Shown here in pieces: positions 32,847-44,876 of a stretch of 64,000 bases of DNA; within the stretch, counting starts at the first letter, position 1; every line of letters starts with the position of its first letter. Location of the stretch: assembly GCF_964355755.1 (NCBI RefSeq), contig NC_092674.1, positions 3,787,001 to 3,851,000 on the forward strand. The letters are read 5' to 3'. Both the position numbers and the translations under genes were made by a program. The notes beneath the pieces were generated by a model. That model did not search any database. It saw only the letters and a list, made by a program, of their open reading frames with translations, and had not been told where the DNA came from. Source of the DNA: Antedon mediterranea. Its lineage: Eukaryota; Echinodermata; Crinoidea; Comatulida; Antedonidae.

Positions 32847-35800
32847 ATGAGCAGGCGATACCCTGTGTATTATAGCGATCGTGCGCGATATCGGTCTCCG
32901 TCTAGGCGGGAGAAAAAACTGAAAGAGCAGTATATGGCTCAGTATGGTAACGGTAATGGCCATAGCTATCCTCCGCCTTCTGGAGATTTCGTTTTCTCTG
33001 CTAGATTTCTTGGATCCAAGGAAATGGGAGCGGTGGAACCAGCACCAGAGACAGTTGGATTGGTAGTTCGTGACATGGTAGAAGGCTACAGATATTCACA
33101 GTATAAACCAAGGAGATATCATATCGTAATTAAATCTAGGAAGATTGTTGTTGAAGAATCTGGTAAGAATATTTGCGCTCTAAGCTTGCCATACTTAAGT
33201 AATACTTATTGATTAAACCTATATTACTCTATAACATATCTCTTGATGGACCTATGGAAAAACCCATGGGACTATAACATTGTATATATAGCTCTAACAA
33301 AATACCTTTACCTTCTCTATTGCTGCACCCATCGTACATTGTATAGGTTATAACAAAGAACTGTCATGGGGACTTAACAAAAGCTTGAGCTCAGTAAAGT
33401 TGTAACTTAAACTAGAACTTTAGAAAATTGTAATTAACAAATGATGACTTGAATTCACAAGTTGTTAGGTGAACAATGAAGTTCCATGGTATCAACTTGG
33501 TGATAGACATGATAAAGTTTACCGAAACAATTTATGTTTACAGCGTTATAGACAATACTTCCAACCGTCCCCAGTCCTATATTCACCATTTGTATTAAGA
33601 GAAACACTTAAAAAAAAAAAACACCTTAAAATAAAAATAAATATCTAAATGAATACAGTTTAAGGGAAATATTTCAATATTTATTGAGTGAAATAGTGAA
33701 ATAGGGCCTACTTAATATTTATGGGAAATATTATTATGATTGGTGAATACGGCCACAGAGTCCGTAAACAAATTGCGTAAGCCTACATAGGAGCAACAGT
33801 ATTACGATAAAATATATATTAATATAGTAATCCACCATACAATGTTTACTTTAAAAATGTATATGTTCATGTGCGTGGAGCAATATGTAACACTTGACTA
33901 TTGATTTGCATCACTTATGTACACGGCCACCGTTTCATTAACAATTAACAAGACAACAATGAACAATAAATTTGCCTTGACAAACACTCATTTTATTTGC
34001 TTTAGTTCTATTTAATCTATAGCAGCAATCTGTGTTATATCATTGCATACCACAACTGGATAATTTATATGGGTGTGTGACATTAGCAAAATATATCACG
34101 TAAGCCCAATGTCAGATGCACGATCGATCAATATTACTACTATTCATTGTTAGTGCATAGTTAAATAATAATTGTTGTAGTTATTTTATGTAATGTAATT
34201 ACTTTGTACACAATGAACTTCCTCTTTCATTTTTCTTTCATTGGCTTGTCGAATTGTCTGTCTGTTGGTGACTAACAAGTCCTGTTACATCTCTGTACAC
34301 TATCAAACTTTATGTGATAAAAACAATGTGATGTGCCCATATATGGACATGATGATTTCATATCACTGCCATATTTGGTCATGTCACCACCATATAGGGC
34401 ACATCACATTTTTTTCTCAAACTAGTTTGATAGTGTATACAGAGCTTAACACTCAGTCCTTCTAGGCCCTTGGTGCATGATCGACAGCTTTAAAATGGCA
34501 CGAACGTTTCAGTGGTCAAACTTATCGAACCTCTTTATAATGTCACACTTTGCTTTCTGAATTTGAAGTTTATTATTCATAATTTAAGATTCGTTAAGCC
34601 TCTTATTTTCCAATTTATTGAAAATAAACCAACGCAGAGAATATAAAAAGTCATATTTATTTATTAATCATTATTTCTACCGACATCACAAAGGAAAATT
34701 ATCTTTATCGAAGAACCATTCTACTAGCTAAGTGTATTACAAAATAGGTGGGAAAATATAGTTTGGAATGTTGAGTTTAACTTAGCTTGCGTGACGTCAT
34801 CAAACACATTGTAAAGAGTTGGTTTCAGGTTTTCGCTAAAGTGTCGAAGAAGTAAATATAGAGATCGTACCATTATCAAGTCTATTGGGTTTTATGTACT
34901 CTTTTACACCCCCGCCTTTGCTACTTCAGCAAAAAGTCCTTTCACAATAATTTGTCGGTTAAAACGTGTGTGATTTTTGAACCTAAATTTGTTTTAATCG
35001 TCAATAACTAATTATCGAACTCAATTTAATTAGTAAACAGGGTTACATCAGGTGGTTAAAATCAGTACCGAAAGTACGAACCAACTTTATATACCATCGA
35101 GTAAACATTCTAGAAATAACGCGCGATTTACCGAATTTTGCCCTTACGTAAATTTATATATAGATAAAAACATCCTATCCGATAAACTTAGGGAACGTAC
35201 AGGCTTAATCTCTGTTTACAATATCAAAAAAAGTATGGTGTGTCCAAATATGGTAGTGATATAACCAAATATGGTAGTAATATGACATGGTCACATCCCA
35301 TTTTTGACACATAAAGTTCGATAGTGTAAACAGAGCTTTAGTTATTTATTGCCCGAGTAAGCTGGTTTCATATGTTAACGCCAGTTCTGTGGGTGAACCA
35401 ACTTACGTGATTAAATAAACCGAGTCTACACGAGTAACTCGGAGGTTTTGGCAAACTTCTGCAAAACTTGTTTTCTAAAGTTTGCCGATGTTTTTCTACA
35501 CTGGCACACTTTGGAAACTGTTGTTGCCGTACTGGGAATTTGATTATGTATGCAAACTAAAGTTTGCTAGTGTACACTAGACTAGGCCCATAAGTTATCT
35601 GGAACTGCTTCCTAGTTAGTAAAATGATCACTGGGCCTACTGTACTTCACCGCAAAACTGGCACATGTGCTCAATTCATGCCGATTAAGTGTTTCTATCT
35701 TTTGTACAAGGTACAAGGTTTCACGCGTTATCACCTTTCGCAAGTTATAAACGTGAATCATTGAAATTTAAGCTTTTAAGCATATCCTGAATTTATATAA

Positions 35801-38800
35801 GCATTCAATCTTGTTGTTATTAAATATAAGTCTCAGACGGTTACCCTCGGTAGAATGATGGAATAAACCGATTGACTTTTGGATTAAACCAACTTAAACA
35901 GGTAAATAAACCTAGTCTACACCAGTAACTTGGAGTTTTTGGCAAACTTCTGCAAAACTTTGTTTGGTAGAATAAATCGATTGACTTTTAGTTTACTAAA
36001 CCAACTTAACTGAATAAATAAACCTAGTCTACACCAGTAACTTGGAGTTTTTGGAAAACATACTGCAAAACTTTGTTTGGTAGAATAAATCGATTGACTT
36101 TTAGTTTACTAAACCAACTTAACTGAGTAAATAAACCTAGTCTACACCAGTAACTTGGAGTTTTTGGCAAACTTCTGCAAAACTTGTTTTCTAAAAACTG
36201 ATCTGCATTAGATACTATTAAATAAGCCTTAATTTATCAAATAAGTCCACTGACTGACGGTTACTCTCAGCAAATGGTAGAATAAACCGATTGACTTCTT
36301 CGATAAAATAAAATAAAGATAATTTTTCTTTAGGACCCTCGGTAGAAATAATTGATTAATAAATAATGGCCTATATTCTCTGCGTTGGTGTATTTTCAGG
36401 AAATTGGAAAGAAAAGGCTTAACGTAATGTTGCTGTGTCGTTTAATTACTCTTAAATTATGAATAATAAACAACTTTCAGAAAGAATACAATTTCAATTT
36501 GAAAGTTTTCTAATTATAAAACAAACAATAGGCCCTACTCTAACGAAACAGGATATTTCCATTATTCACAATTTCGTTGAATTAATCTTTCTAGCGCCAT
36601 TCGAAAATTGTAATCACCTTGAAAGATTTTGTTTTCGTGAATAGTTTCATTTTCATCCGCTCCCATGTTTAACATATTTAGGATCATTGTCTCTATTGTA
36701 TTTATAGTAAAGCTTGTTAATATAACACAATACACTATTCTAGTATGTTGTTTATATTTCGGCAATTAGGCCTAATGTTTGACTGTTTTTTTACAAACTT
36801 CAGTACTAACTGCCATGCACATTTTTAGCTTGGAATGTTGGGTATGGGATGTAGGAAAATGACAAGGCCACGCACACGTAATGATTATGCTTATTTAAGC
36901 TTGAATTCAGACAGGAGATACAATTTAATAACACTTCTTTCAAAAAACCCAGTGGGCGCTGAATGTATTTACTGTGTATTTTGCATGAATAACTTTGGCC
37001 AACAAGGCGTGCCAAGTTGAAAAATTGAGTAAGAGGATGGCGGTGCAATGGAGTTACTATGGACAATATCTTATACTTTGGTGTGATTGGCTTAGGCCGG
37101 TGATGCCTGTAATCCCGATGATCAAAACTGCTAAGAATAATAAAAGAGACCCAGGCCTATATATGCCTCTTTTACTTGGGTTGGGTTTAATTCAAGTACC
37201 TCTTGAATATTGTTTTATGACAATATGGTAGCTAGTGTTTTTATAATTTCCATTTCAGTAAAATAGGCGTTGAAATATGACGCATCTAAAAAATATTGAA
37301 ATCACTTACGGGTATAATTTCTAAAGAATGAGCAATGTGTGAAGGATGTACGGTAATAAGGCGGTAGTTTTGGACCAATGAGTTCCATATTGCGTAAAAA
37401 AGTTATTTAGACAAACATGTGGGCCGTTCCACATAAAAAATACCGGAGTTTGGACAAAGAAGTGAACCGTACCACATCACGTAAAAAGTAGTTTAGGACC
37501 AAAATGGGCTGTCCCACATCGCGTAGAAAGTAGTTTAGGACCAACACGTTGTTGCACATGCGAAACTGAGCGTTTCCACTTATGTTCAATTATCTGGACT
37601 TAATAATAATCAAGGTTTATTTATTTCTTTCTATTTTATTCTTTATAATTGTTCTTGCAGTTAAAAAATAACACAACCATGAAGTAATAATTATAACTCC
37701 ATGACACAACCTTCTTGAACTAATAGCATTGTGCATAAAGGACATACCATATATTTTTATACTCTATAGTTCACTATGTCGGTCGGTCGGTCGGTTGGTC
37801 TGTCGGTCTGTCTGTCTGTCGGTCCGGTATCACTATGCGTTTTATCGCTTTCTGACCTTATCTTGATATCAGTTTAATCTAGCTAAGTAAATTTTTCACA
37901 GTATATTCCTTATGGCCAGGAATCGATGTGGTTATGTTTTTACGGTGCGCAATAAAAAATTACGTGGTCTACGCACGATTTAACGAAATCACGTTTGTAA
38001 TCATATCTTCACAACCATGAATCACAATTAAATAAAATTTGGTACTCATAAATTTCAGGGCATAAATCATCATATGGCAATATAATTACGTGCGTAGCGC
38101 ATGTAACGCATGCGTACGCGCGCTTAAAATTTTCAAAATTTATTTTCGATGAAATAAGAGTACGTTTCAGGCAATTTTAAGCGTTTACAAAATTGCCATG
38201 AGTGCGCAGATTTTTGCGCGCGCACTGCGCGTTAAATGTTGTTGCGCACTCTTTTTGCCCGATTTCTGTTTTCTTGAATTACTTTTCAACTCTAAATTAC
38301 GTTATACGAGCACGTCAAAAGTGACAGGCCACGCACGTGTAAATTAAAAAAATATAAATGTTTTTAAACATTTCAACATTTTTAAACATGTTCAGTAATT
38401 TCGGTCAGTTGGTAGGTTGGTCGGTCGGTCAGTAAACACTAATGGTAATATCGGACTAGCATGTGATAGGCATGGGTTCGGGGTTATCTGTACCATACTA
38501 ATTGCATCCTTAGGCAAGATGCTTTACTCTCATTGCCTAATCTGGTAGGCGCTGCACTGCTGGCTGCCGTGGGTCCGTGGAGGGCCTAATCTTAATTTCC
38601 TCACTGAGGACAAAATATTAATATACAAAATACAAATACAAAAAAATAATGAGCACGCGACTGCAGCCATCTATATGGCCTTGTTTAAGCTAATAACAAT
38701 ATTCTAACATTTACACCAACGTCTTTTTCCCGTGCAAGTTTCCGATTAATAATATCATTTTTATTTCGTCACAGGTACTGACTATTCAGAATCCATTCCA

Positions 38801-39786
38801 ATTTACGCAATACAATATTGTGCGTCTGATTTCAACTACCCACGAGCGTTCACATTCGTTGCCAGGGCAAGACAGGGCTACCTCTGCCATATATTTTACA
38901 CGAAAGGTGCAGACGTTGCTGAGGCAATAACCGTGTCATTCGCTCGAGCTTTTAAACGTGCGTATGATGACGTAGAAGAGAGGCGGTCAGTATACCAACC
39001 GAGAAGACACAGAGACAGCTCATCCGACGATGACCGCTTCACTAGAAATCGAAGTAGAAAATCAAAGAAACCAAGAGGTGAGTAAGACACGTCCATGCGC
39101 GCGCGCGTTGATACGTAGTATTTGCGTATCTAATTACGGTTTCCTAAACACGCGATTAAGCTTGGTTCCCACTAGTAACGCAATGTATAGTGATTTGACC
39201 AATCACAATCGATGGATTATTCGAAAAATTGCCTACGTCTTTGCGTTGCGTCTTTAATGGGAACCAAGCTTACGTACTACATTGCTGGTTATATCACATG
39301 GGTGGTAATATGCGATTAATTAATCATTACTCTTACCTGATTAAACGTACCGTACTACAATTGTTTTTTTTTACAGAATACCATGAACGTTATGACTATG
39401 ACACGCAAGCGCCGCAAAACGTCTACTCCCAACGGGAACCACGTCCAATGCTAAATGGTGGCCCTCCACGATCAACTCGCTATTTCATGTACGACGACTA
39501 CCCAGAAGACGACCGTGCGAGTACAATGGACCCAATATTCAGTCGTCGCCAAGGTCCTACTGGAGAACGACTCCAGAGATACGATTTCGTTGAGGATGAG
39601 CCCATGCCGCGCATGATGAATGGGTTCTCAGACGACATGGGTCATCCGCCAAGACGAAGCATGAGATCATCGGCACGGAGGCCTAATTATCCCGTGGACG
39701 ACATGGAGATGCCACCAAGAAGATCCATGCACGGGGGTCGTCAGTCACAGAGATACAGCGATCCGTTCAGAGAGTATAGTTATTAA
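32847..39786 (+). CDS. PTB/PID-domain protein, Numb/FAM43-like fold, uncharacterised
   Basis: Three coding exons (32847-33162, 38775-39077, 39377-39786) join in frame to 342 aa across introns of 5.6 kb and 0.3 kb. A basic Arg/Tyr-rich N-terminus (about 1-44) precedes a phosphotyrosine-binding-like domain (about 45-175). That domain starts DFVFSARFLGSKE, has the central strand YHIVIKSRKIVVEE, then IPIYAIQYCASDFNYPRAFT, GYLCHIFYTK and a C-terminal helix ITVSFARAFKRAYDD. This order of elements (FxxxFLG, IxYCxxDxxYPRAFxF, CHxF, helix) is typical of PID domains such as Numb and GULP, which bind NPxY-type tails. The last 135 residues are disordered and charged, with repeated PPRRSM motifs. I do not recognise a named orthologue. 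AATAAA signals occur at 39825 and 39989. An in-gene neighbour at 43.7 kb encodes another PTB protein. Confidence 0.85.
34285..34449. mobile_element. MITE family A copy (PTB gene intron 1)
   Basis: Left end ATCTCTGTACACTATCAAAC is slightly truncated. The right end is AGTTTGATAGTGTATACAG then AGCTTAA. It contains CCATATATGG and ATGATGATTTCAT. Confidence 0.83.
35205..35340. mobile_element. MITE family A copy, diverged (PTB gene intron 1)
   Basis: Left end TTAATCTCTGTTTACAATAT and right end ATAGTGTAAACAGAGCTTTA. The core is shortened and the CCATATATGG motif is lost. Confidence 0.78.
35388..36200 (+). repeat. ~110-bp direct repeats (PTB gene intron 1)
   Basis: Copies start at about 35398, 35890, 36003 and 36118 and share AATAAACCTAGTCTACACCA, GTAACTTGGAGTTTTTGGCA and AACTTCTGCAAAACTTTG. 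The last three are in tandem at ~113-bp spacing. The first is separated by an insertion containing AAAGTTTGCC/GGCAAACTTT inverted segments. Confidence 0.8.
37783..38436. repeat. ~600-bp segment bracketed by (GGTC/TGTC)n microsatellites
   Basis: A GTCGGTCGGTCGGTTGGTC tract lies at 37783-37831 and a related GGTTGGTCGGTCGGTCAGT tract at 38413-38434. Between them is a CG-richer segment with GCGTACGCGCGC-type strings. The layout suggests a repeat unit with microsatellite ends. Confidence 0.55.
38455..38660 (+). mobile_element. SINE-like copy (PTB gene intron 1)
   Basis: Contains GGCATGGGTTCGGGGTTATC, resembling a decayed tRNA B box. It is followed by TTAGGCAAGATGCTTTACTC and TCATTGCC, a block typical of deuterostome SINE bodies, then an AT-rich tail of AATAC repeats. 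Confidence 0.5.
39156..39272. mobile_element. MITE family B copy (PTB gene intron 2)
   Basis: Ends TTAAGCTTGGTTCCCACTAG and AATGGGAACCAAGCTTA. A short copy with GATTTGACCAATCACAA near the left. It occupies about 40% of this 299-bp intron. Confidence 0.82.
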
Positions 39787-39824
39787 ACCTAGACGTGCAT
39801 GCATCGAGAGTTCCAAGGGTCGAG

Positions 39825-39994
39825 AATAAACAACATCGGCACTAATGACACATCAATCAACACTAATAATACATACGTGTAGCGGTATAGAAATATGAAT
39901 AACCGATGGCCTAATAAAATATATAGGCCTATATAAATAGCACTGTAGAAAATTAATACAATTATAAATACATTCGGCCAATCCTTAAAATAAA
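39825..39994 (+). terminator. Polyadenylation signals of the first PTB gene
   Basis: AATAAA at 39825-39830 and again at 39989-39994, 39 and 203 bases after the stop codon. Either could be used. Confidence 0.55.
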
Positions 39995-41896
39995 GATATT
40001 TATATTTTTGTATTTATTTATGTTACACTATACTCAAACACTTAGCATAGTATTATTGAATTCAATATCTGACTATAATTTCATTAAGTAAGCGTTGCCG
40101 CTAAGGTCAATTGATGACTAGTTGAAGAAATTCAACGTCTTAAAACGTAACGACACAAAATCGTTAATTCACACGTAATTATTTTTCCATATTGGGCCTA
40201 TATGTAGGAACAGTAAAGTTTCAAACTATAAATAAATTAAATCATGATGATGATTTGTAGCATTCTTTCCCATTAAAAATACAATCTATATAAACAAATG
40301 CTAAGCCTACATTAATTAATAATACAATTTACAGCTGAGAATATCATAGTTAGGACTCCGAAAGTTACGTTCTACTTACAGTTTCTAGGCCCTAGCATGC
40401 ATGTGCCCAATGAGCGTTAAGTCAGCAAATTAGACAGCGCCAACCAAGGCGTTTGGTATCTCGTTTGGAATGGTCTTGTTGGTGGGCAAGTGGATAGTCA
40501 GTTGGCCTAGCTAGGCCTAGGCTATAATTATTTTAATACTTAACAATTACTCACCACACTCAAATTATGCGATGTCTTTCAGTCCTGCCAGATATCTTGT
40601 TATTGTAGTATTTTATTATAATCTTTTTTACGTCGATAGATTGTCATTCAGCCTAGGCCTGTTTGGTCTACCACTAGTTTAGGAATCGTGAAAACTTTCA
40701 TCCGGGGCTGTTCATTATCTGCTCTCTTCTGATTGGCAGAAACTTTTATCAATAATATAAAGAACCGCTCCAAAAAGCAATACGATAGACCTACATTTAC
40801 CGAATAAGTGTATTATAGGAATTATTTTACGAAAAATTTCGTAACAGTACTGGTAGGCATATGGAAGTAAGTAAGTTGACGCGCTGTACATCATAAAAGC
40901 GTCCACAAAATAATAGACCTACAATGTTTTTTAATACAGTTTGGAATAATTGTTAATCATAAATCGAATAATGAAATTAGAATCATTTAAGCAACCAGAA
41001 CAAAATATTGCATCTTCAATGATTAAAAACACATTATTCTTATTATTTGTATGTAGGGCCTATGCAGTAACATTTGTTTTTATTTAGAACATATTCTAAT
41101 TGAGTGTATATTTTTGTGCTACATCTTTGTATTATTGGTATATTATTAATATTATATTCAATTGTATTACCCGTATTTTGTATTAAACCGTCTGGTAAGA
41201 GGGAAGATTGATTATTTATCTACTTTCTAAGTGAGCGGACAGCGATTTTTTTTGTACATAAGTCAACCCTTTAAATAATCTCTAAAAAAAATAAGTTGCT
41301 CATGGGATTCTAAACAATACATCGACATGTTAAGGCTATAGTCTAATCCACTCGACGACCCAGACGGCTCGGAAATTAGCTTTTCCATTAGCGAATTGTA
41401 GGCTCAATTCTTACGTCACACCTTGATGAATATTCATGTTTATTTTGTGACGTTTCATGTACGTTTTATGTACGAAAAGAAATATCGCGAGCAGCCAATA
41501 GCCTATTATAAGTATGTTCGCGCGTTCCGCGCACAATTCACCTCTTTCTGAGCTGCCCCAAGAATTGGGTGGTTCTCTCGATGTATGGAAGTTCTCAGCA
41601 AAATAATTCTTAGCCTCCTCATGTCATTATCAATATCTGGTAAATTTTGAGAGACCTGCACGAACATCCCACTTCGTTCTTTCTGCCATCAAAGCGGGCA
41701 TCAAAGCCATAAATTCGGGGTTGATATTCAAAAAAATGAAGTGTTGAAGGTGTTTTCAAGATAATACTTCCATTGCTGTCATGGATTAATTCTTCTGTGT
41801 TGTATGTTCGCTAGTCTAGGTTATAGACCGAATTTAGTAAAAAGATAAATATTTGGCACATATATAGCGTATTCAGACAAAAAATAACGAACATAA
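39995..41896. other. Intergenic between the two PTB genes, with a possible upstream promoter
   Basis: Mostly AT-rich DNA without a gene. At about 41500-41640 there is a TATTATAAGTA (TATA-like) string, then a GC-richer stretch ending ATCTG|GTAAATTTTG. This could be the promoter and non-coding first exon of the FAM43-like gene, whose coding exon has a splice acceptor before its ATG. Speculative. Confidence 0.3.
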
Positions 41897-42056
41897 TGCG
41901 TGGTTCCCATTAGAGACGCAACGCAAAGACGTAACGCAACGTAAGGGATTTGTCCAATCATAAGCGATGGATTATTCAAACTGTCGCTTTGTCATTGGTC
42001 AACTCGCTTGCGTTGCGTCTACGTCCTTGCGTTGCGTCCTAGTGGGAAAGAAGCTA
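41897..42056. mobile_element. MITE family B copy
   Basis: Ends TGCGTGGTTCCCATTAGAG and CCTAGTGGGAAAGAAGCTAA. Contains GTCCAATCATAAGCGATGG and CATTGGTCAACTCGC. Confidence 0.82.
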
Positions 42057-43240
42057 AAGGGACAATAACTATAGGCTAGGGCATGGAGAAATAAGTCTCA
42101 TGCTGGCATGTAACATTATATTAAATTTATTATGACTGTGAATAACAACATGAATCTCTCAACAATTTTTGGCTATAGTAACATCTGCAGTTTATTGTTA
42201 GGCCTACAATGCAACGTAGATGACAACTACTAATTACCATCAATATCAACAGTTGTATTTTCATAGCCCGATAGATTATAATAACCTATTATTACGCACC
42301 TTGTTTGAAATCAATCAAGCGTTACAACAACAATGACAATTAGCGTATTGATTAGTCGACGATTTCGTCTGGTGGTATGAAATATGAACAGAACAATAGA
42401 ACATTTCACACTGCAACTGCTGCTACAATAAATGACAATAAAGGTAAGTTGACATGTTTTAGTAATTTTAGCTTTTAATAATATATATTTAATATGCATA
42501 TTGTATTCACAGCTTACACATTATATAGTAATTATTCAATATTATATAATATTCTGTAACATTGTGTATGTTCACATGCATCTTGTGTGCTTGTTTGTGG
42601 TTTAAATCTGCATATAATTATTATTCAATGATACTCTATTGTATGTTCATCGCATACATGCCTTTGTGTGTTCATTTTCAGTAATTTAATTATTTCAGAA
42701 ATTGCATAATCTTCTGCGGGAAAATTGTCGATTAACATACGTTATTTACAGCATTTACATAAAACAATAAAACATCAAAATCTGTAACATATATGTTCAC
42801 ATTTGTGTGCTAAGTTTGGTTAATTTACCTAAGACGAAATTGTATCATTTATGTCTTTCTCCAATAGAATTATTCATTGCTATTCATTATTATTTCACAA
42901 TCAAATTAGGCCTACTGGTTCTTAGACGATGCTCAATATGGAATCTATGGCACATATATCGGGGGTCGGACACTAAATAGGTCACTACCCCGACACCCCC
43001 ACTCCCGCCTCCTCCATGGTGGGGCTTGAGGCGAAGCGAATTTTGTTCCTCTAATCGGCCGAATAATCGCTTGACGTACGCGCATACAGGGAAGAGGTAT
43101 GAGCATGGAGGTATTCACGAACGAGTTTACGAATTTTTCAATTTACGAATAACCTTTTGTACTGTGGGGCACGTATTTTGATGAATTTTCAGAGATGAGG
43201 GTGAGGTATTGGGTATGTCGGGGATGGGGTACGCAGTCGG
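42057..43240. other. AT-rich stretch upstream of the FAM43-like gene
   Basis: No gene, no named repeat. It probably lies inside a 5' UTR intron of the FAM43-like gene if the first exon is near 41.6 kb. Confidence 0.3.
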
Positions 43241-43426
43241 TTAAAGCGTGGTTCCCACTAGCGACAAAACACAAGGACGTAACGCAACGCAAGTGAATTG
43301 ACCAATCACAAGCGATGGCTTATTCGCTTGTGATTGCTAACTGTCTATAACTTCGCTTGTCATTGGTTAAAACGCTTGCGTTGCGTTTACGTCCTTGCGT
43401 TACGTTCTAGTGGGAACCAAGCTTAA
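43241..43426. mobile_element. MITE family B copy, complete with TTAA flanks
   Basis: Left TTAAAGCGTGGTTCCCACTA and right TAGTGGGAACCAAGCTTAA. Contains TTGACCAATCACAAGCG and CTTGTCATTGGTTAAAACG in opposite arms. It is the best-preserved copy of this family here. Confidence 0.88.
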
Positions 43427-43728
43427 GGGAGGTTCGCTGTAACGGAGGGTTCGCCCGAACCACAAAACCCCCCTGGCTACGGACCTGATAATCTTTACGG
43501 TGTTTATTAGATGCATCCACTTTTGCAATTGGCGGGTAGTACAGATGAAAATAGTGTTCATAACCATAATGATATTTTATAGAAATTTTCAATAGCTATT
43601 TTCAATTATCCTATAAGTTATTTTTTATGTTGTTTCATGTATTTTAATACTTTTTATTTTATCTTACAGGATGTGGTTGCTAAAACCAACAATATTGCAT
43701 ATTTAGTTAGTGAACACAATCTTAAACC

Positions 43729-44238
43729 ATGAATATGTTCAGTCGAAGTAAAAGTGTGACCGTAACCCGAGGAGATCCGATCTTTAACGTTCGTTATCTC
43801 GGAAAACAACTACCCCCTAAGGATACTTACTCAGAAAACTCTGAAAGTCCGATCGAAATTCTCTGGGACTCTTCAAAAGATCATCTAAAATCTTTACCAA
43901 AATGCGACATGGTTTTGAACTGCCAAGGGATTGAAATGCGCCTCGGTGAATCAAAGAACAATGTCAGAGAAATTAAAAGGTTCAAAATGGAAGATATTGC
44001 AAGATGTCGAGCCAGCAGAGAACCGCCAAAACTCTTCATCTGGATTTCGTACAATCCTGACGAGGACAACATGGAGTATCATGCAGTCTATTGTAGTTCT
44101 AATGACATGGCCAGTGAGATGGCTATCATCATGAATAACTACTTTCATATGGCTTGGCAGAACACTCGCGTTCGTACATCCAGGCACGAACGTTATGAAA
44201 TATTTCGTAAATCAGTTAAAGAATCCCCTCTGCAGTAG
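43729..44238 (+). CDS. FAM43-like PTB-domain protein
   Basis: A single coding exon of 169 aa. An in-frame TAA at 43723-43725 fixes the ATG at 43729 as the first possible start. A strong acceptor (TTATCTTACAG) ends at 43669, implying an upstream non-coding exon. Residues about 15-150 form a PTB-like domain: GDPIFNVRYLGKQLP, then CDMVLNCQGIEMRL, a basic strand, IARCRASREPPKLFIWISYN, YHAVYCSSND and a C-terminal helix MAIIMNNYFHMAW. The DPxFxVxYLG start and the PKLFxWxY segment resemble FAM43A/B, which are longer (over 300 aa), so this protein lacks their C-terminal tail. The function of FAM43 proteins is poorly known. It lies about 4 kb after another PTB gene on the same strand; the two share the fold but little obvious sequence. 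Confidence 0.82.
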   Translation: MNMFSRSKSVTVTRGDPIFNVRYLGKQLPPKDTYSENSESPIEILWDSSKDHLKSLPKCDMVLNCQGIEMRLGESKNNVREIKRFKMEDIARCRASREPPKLFIWISYNPDEDNMEYHAVYCSSNDMASEMAIIMNNYFHMAWQNTRVRTSRHERYEIFRKSVKESPLQ

Positions 44239-44423
44239 TAGTTCTATCTACTTAGGCCTAAACATCTTTAACATTTCTAAAATACAGTACTTGGTTCGCG
44301 CAGGTGGTCCATTAAATTTGGAACTAGCTCAGTGGGTTCCATCAAGCTTACCCACTAAGGACGTATCACAAGCAAGTTGACAAAACGACAAGCGACAGTT
44401 CGAATAGCCTACTCAATCCCTGA

Positions 44424-44876
44424 TAAAGCTTGGTTCCCACTAGCACGCAACGTAAAGACGTAAACCGCAACGCAAGAGGATTGGCCAATCGAAAGCCAGG
44501 CTTATTCCAACTGTTGCTTACGTCGTCCCTGCGTTGCATCCTAGTAAAGCGTGGTTCCCAGTAGCGACGCAACACAAGGACGTAACGCAACGCAAGTGAA
44601 TTGACCAATCACAAGCGATGGCTTATTCGCTTGTGATTGCTAATAACTTCGCTTGTCATTGGTTAAAACGTTGCGTTTACGTCCTTGCGTTACGTTCTAG
44701 TGGGAACCAAGCTTAACTGTCTATAACTTCGCTTGTCATTGGTTAAAACGCTTGCGTTGCGTTTACGTCCTTGCGTTACGTTCTAGTGGGAACCAAGCTT
44801 AAGAACCAATATTTAGTCAAATCAAATCGTTGCGCTTACGTCTTGTGTTGCGTCTCTAGTGGGAACCAAGCTTAAT
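44424..44876. mobile_element. Cluster of MITE family B copies (at least three, tandem or nested)
   Basis: One copy starts AAAGCTTGGTTCCCACTAGC at 44426. A second starts TAAAGCGTGGTTCCCAGTAG at about 44543 and ends CCAAGCTTAA at 44716. Its right half is then duplicated at 44717-44802, and a further right end finishes at about 44873. A decayed copy may lie at 44335-44400. Confidence 0.8.

Larger units (their letters stand above)
33163..38774. other. Large intron 1 of the PTB gene: contents
   Basis: This 5.6-kb intron holds two family A MITEs, an array of ~110-bp repeats (35.4-36.2 kb), two (GGTC)n-type microsatellites bracketing a 600-bp segment, and a SINE-like copy. No internal gene is supported. 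Open frames at 36.5-37.2 kb have no domain signal. Confidence 0.5.

Noticed and set aside
36459-37231. Several 60-86-codon frames in the PTB gene intron, as a possible nested gene
   Set aside because: They overlap on both strands with no consistent frame or family resemblance.
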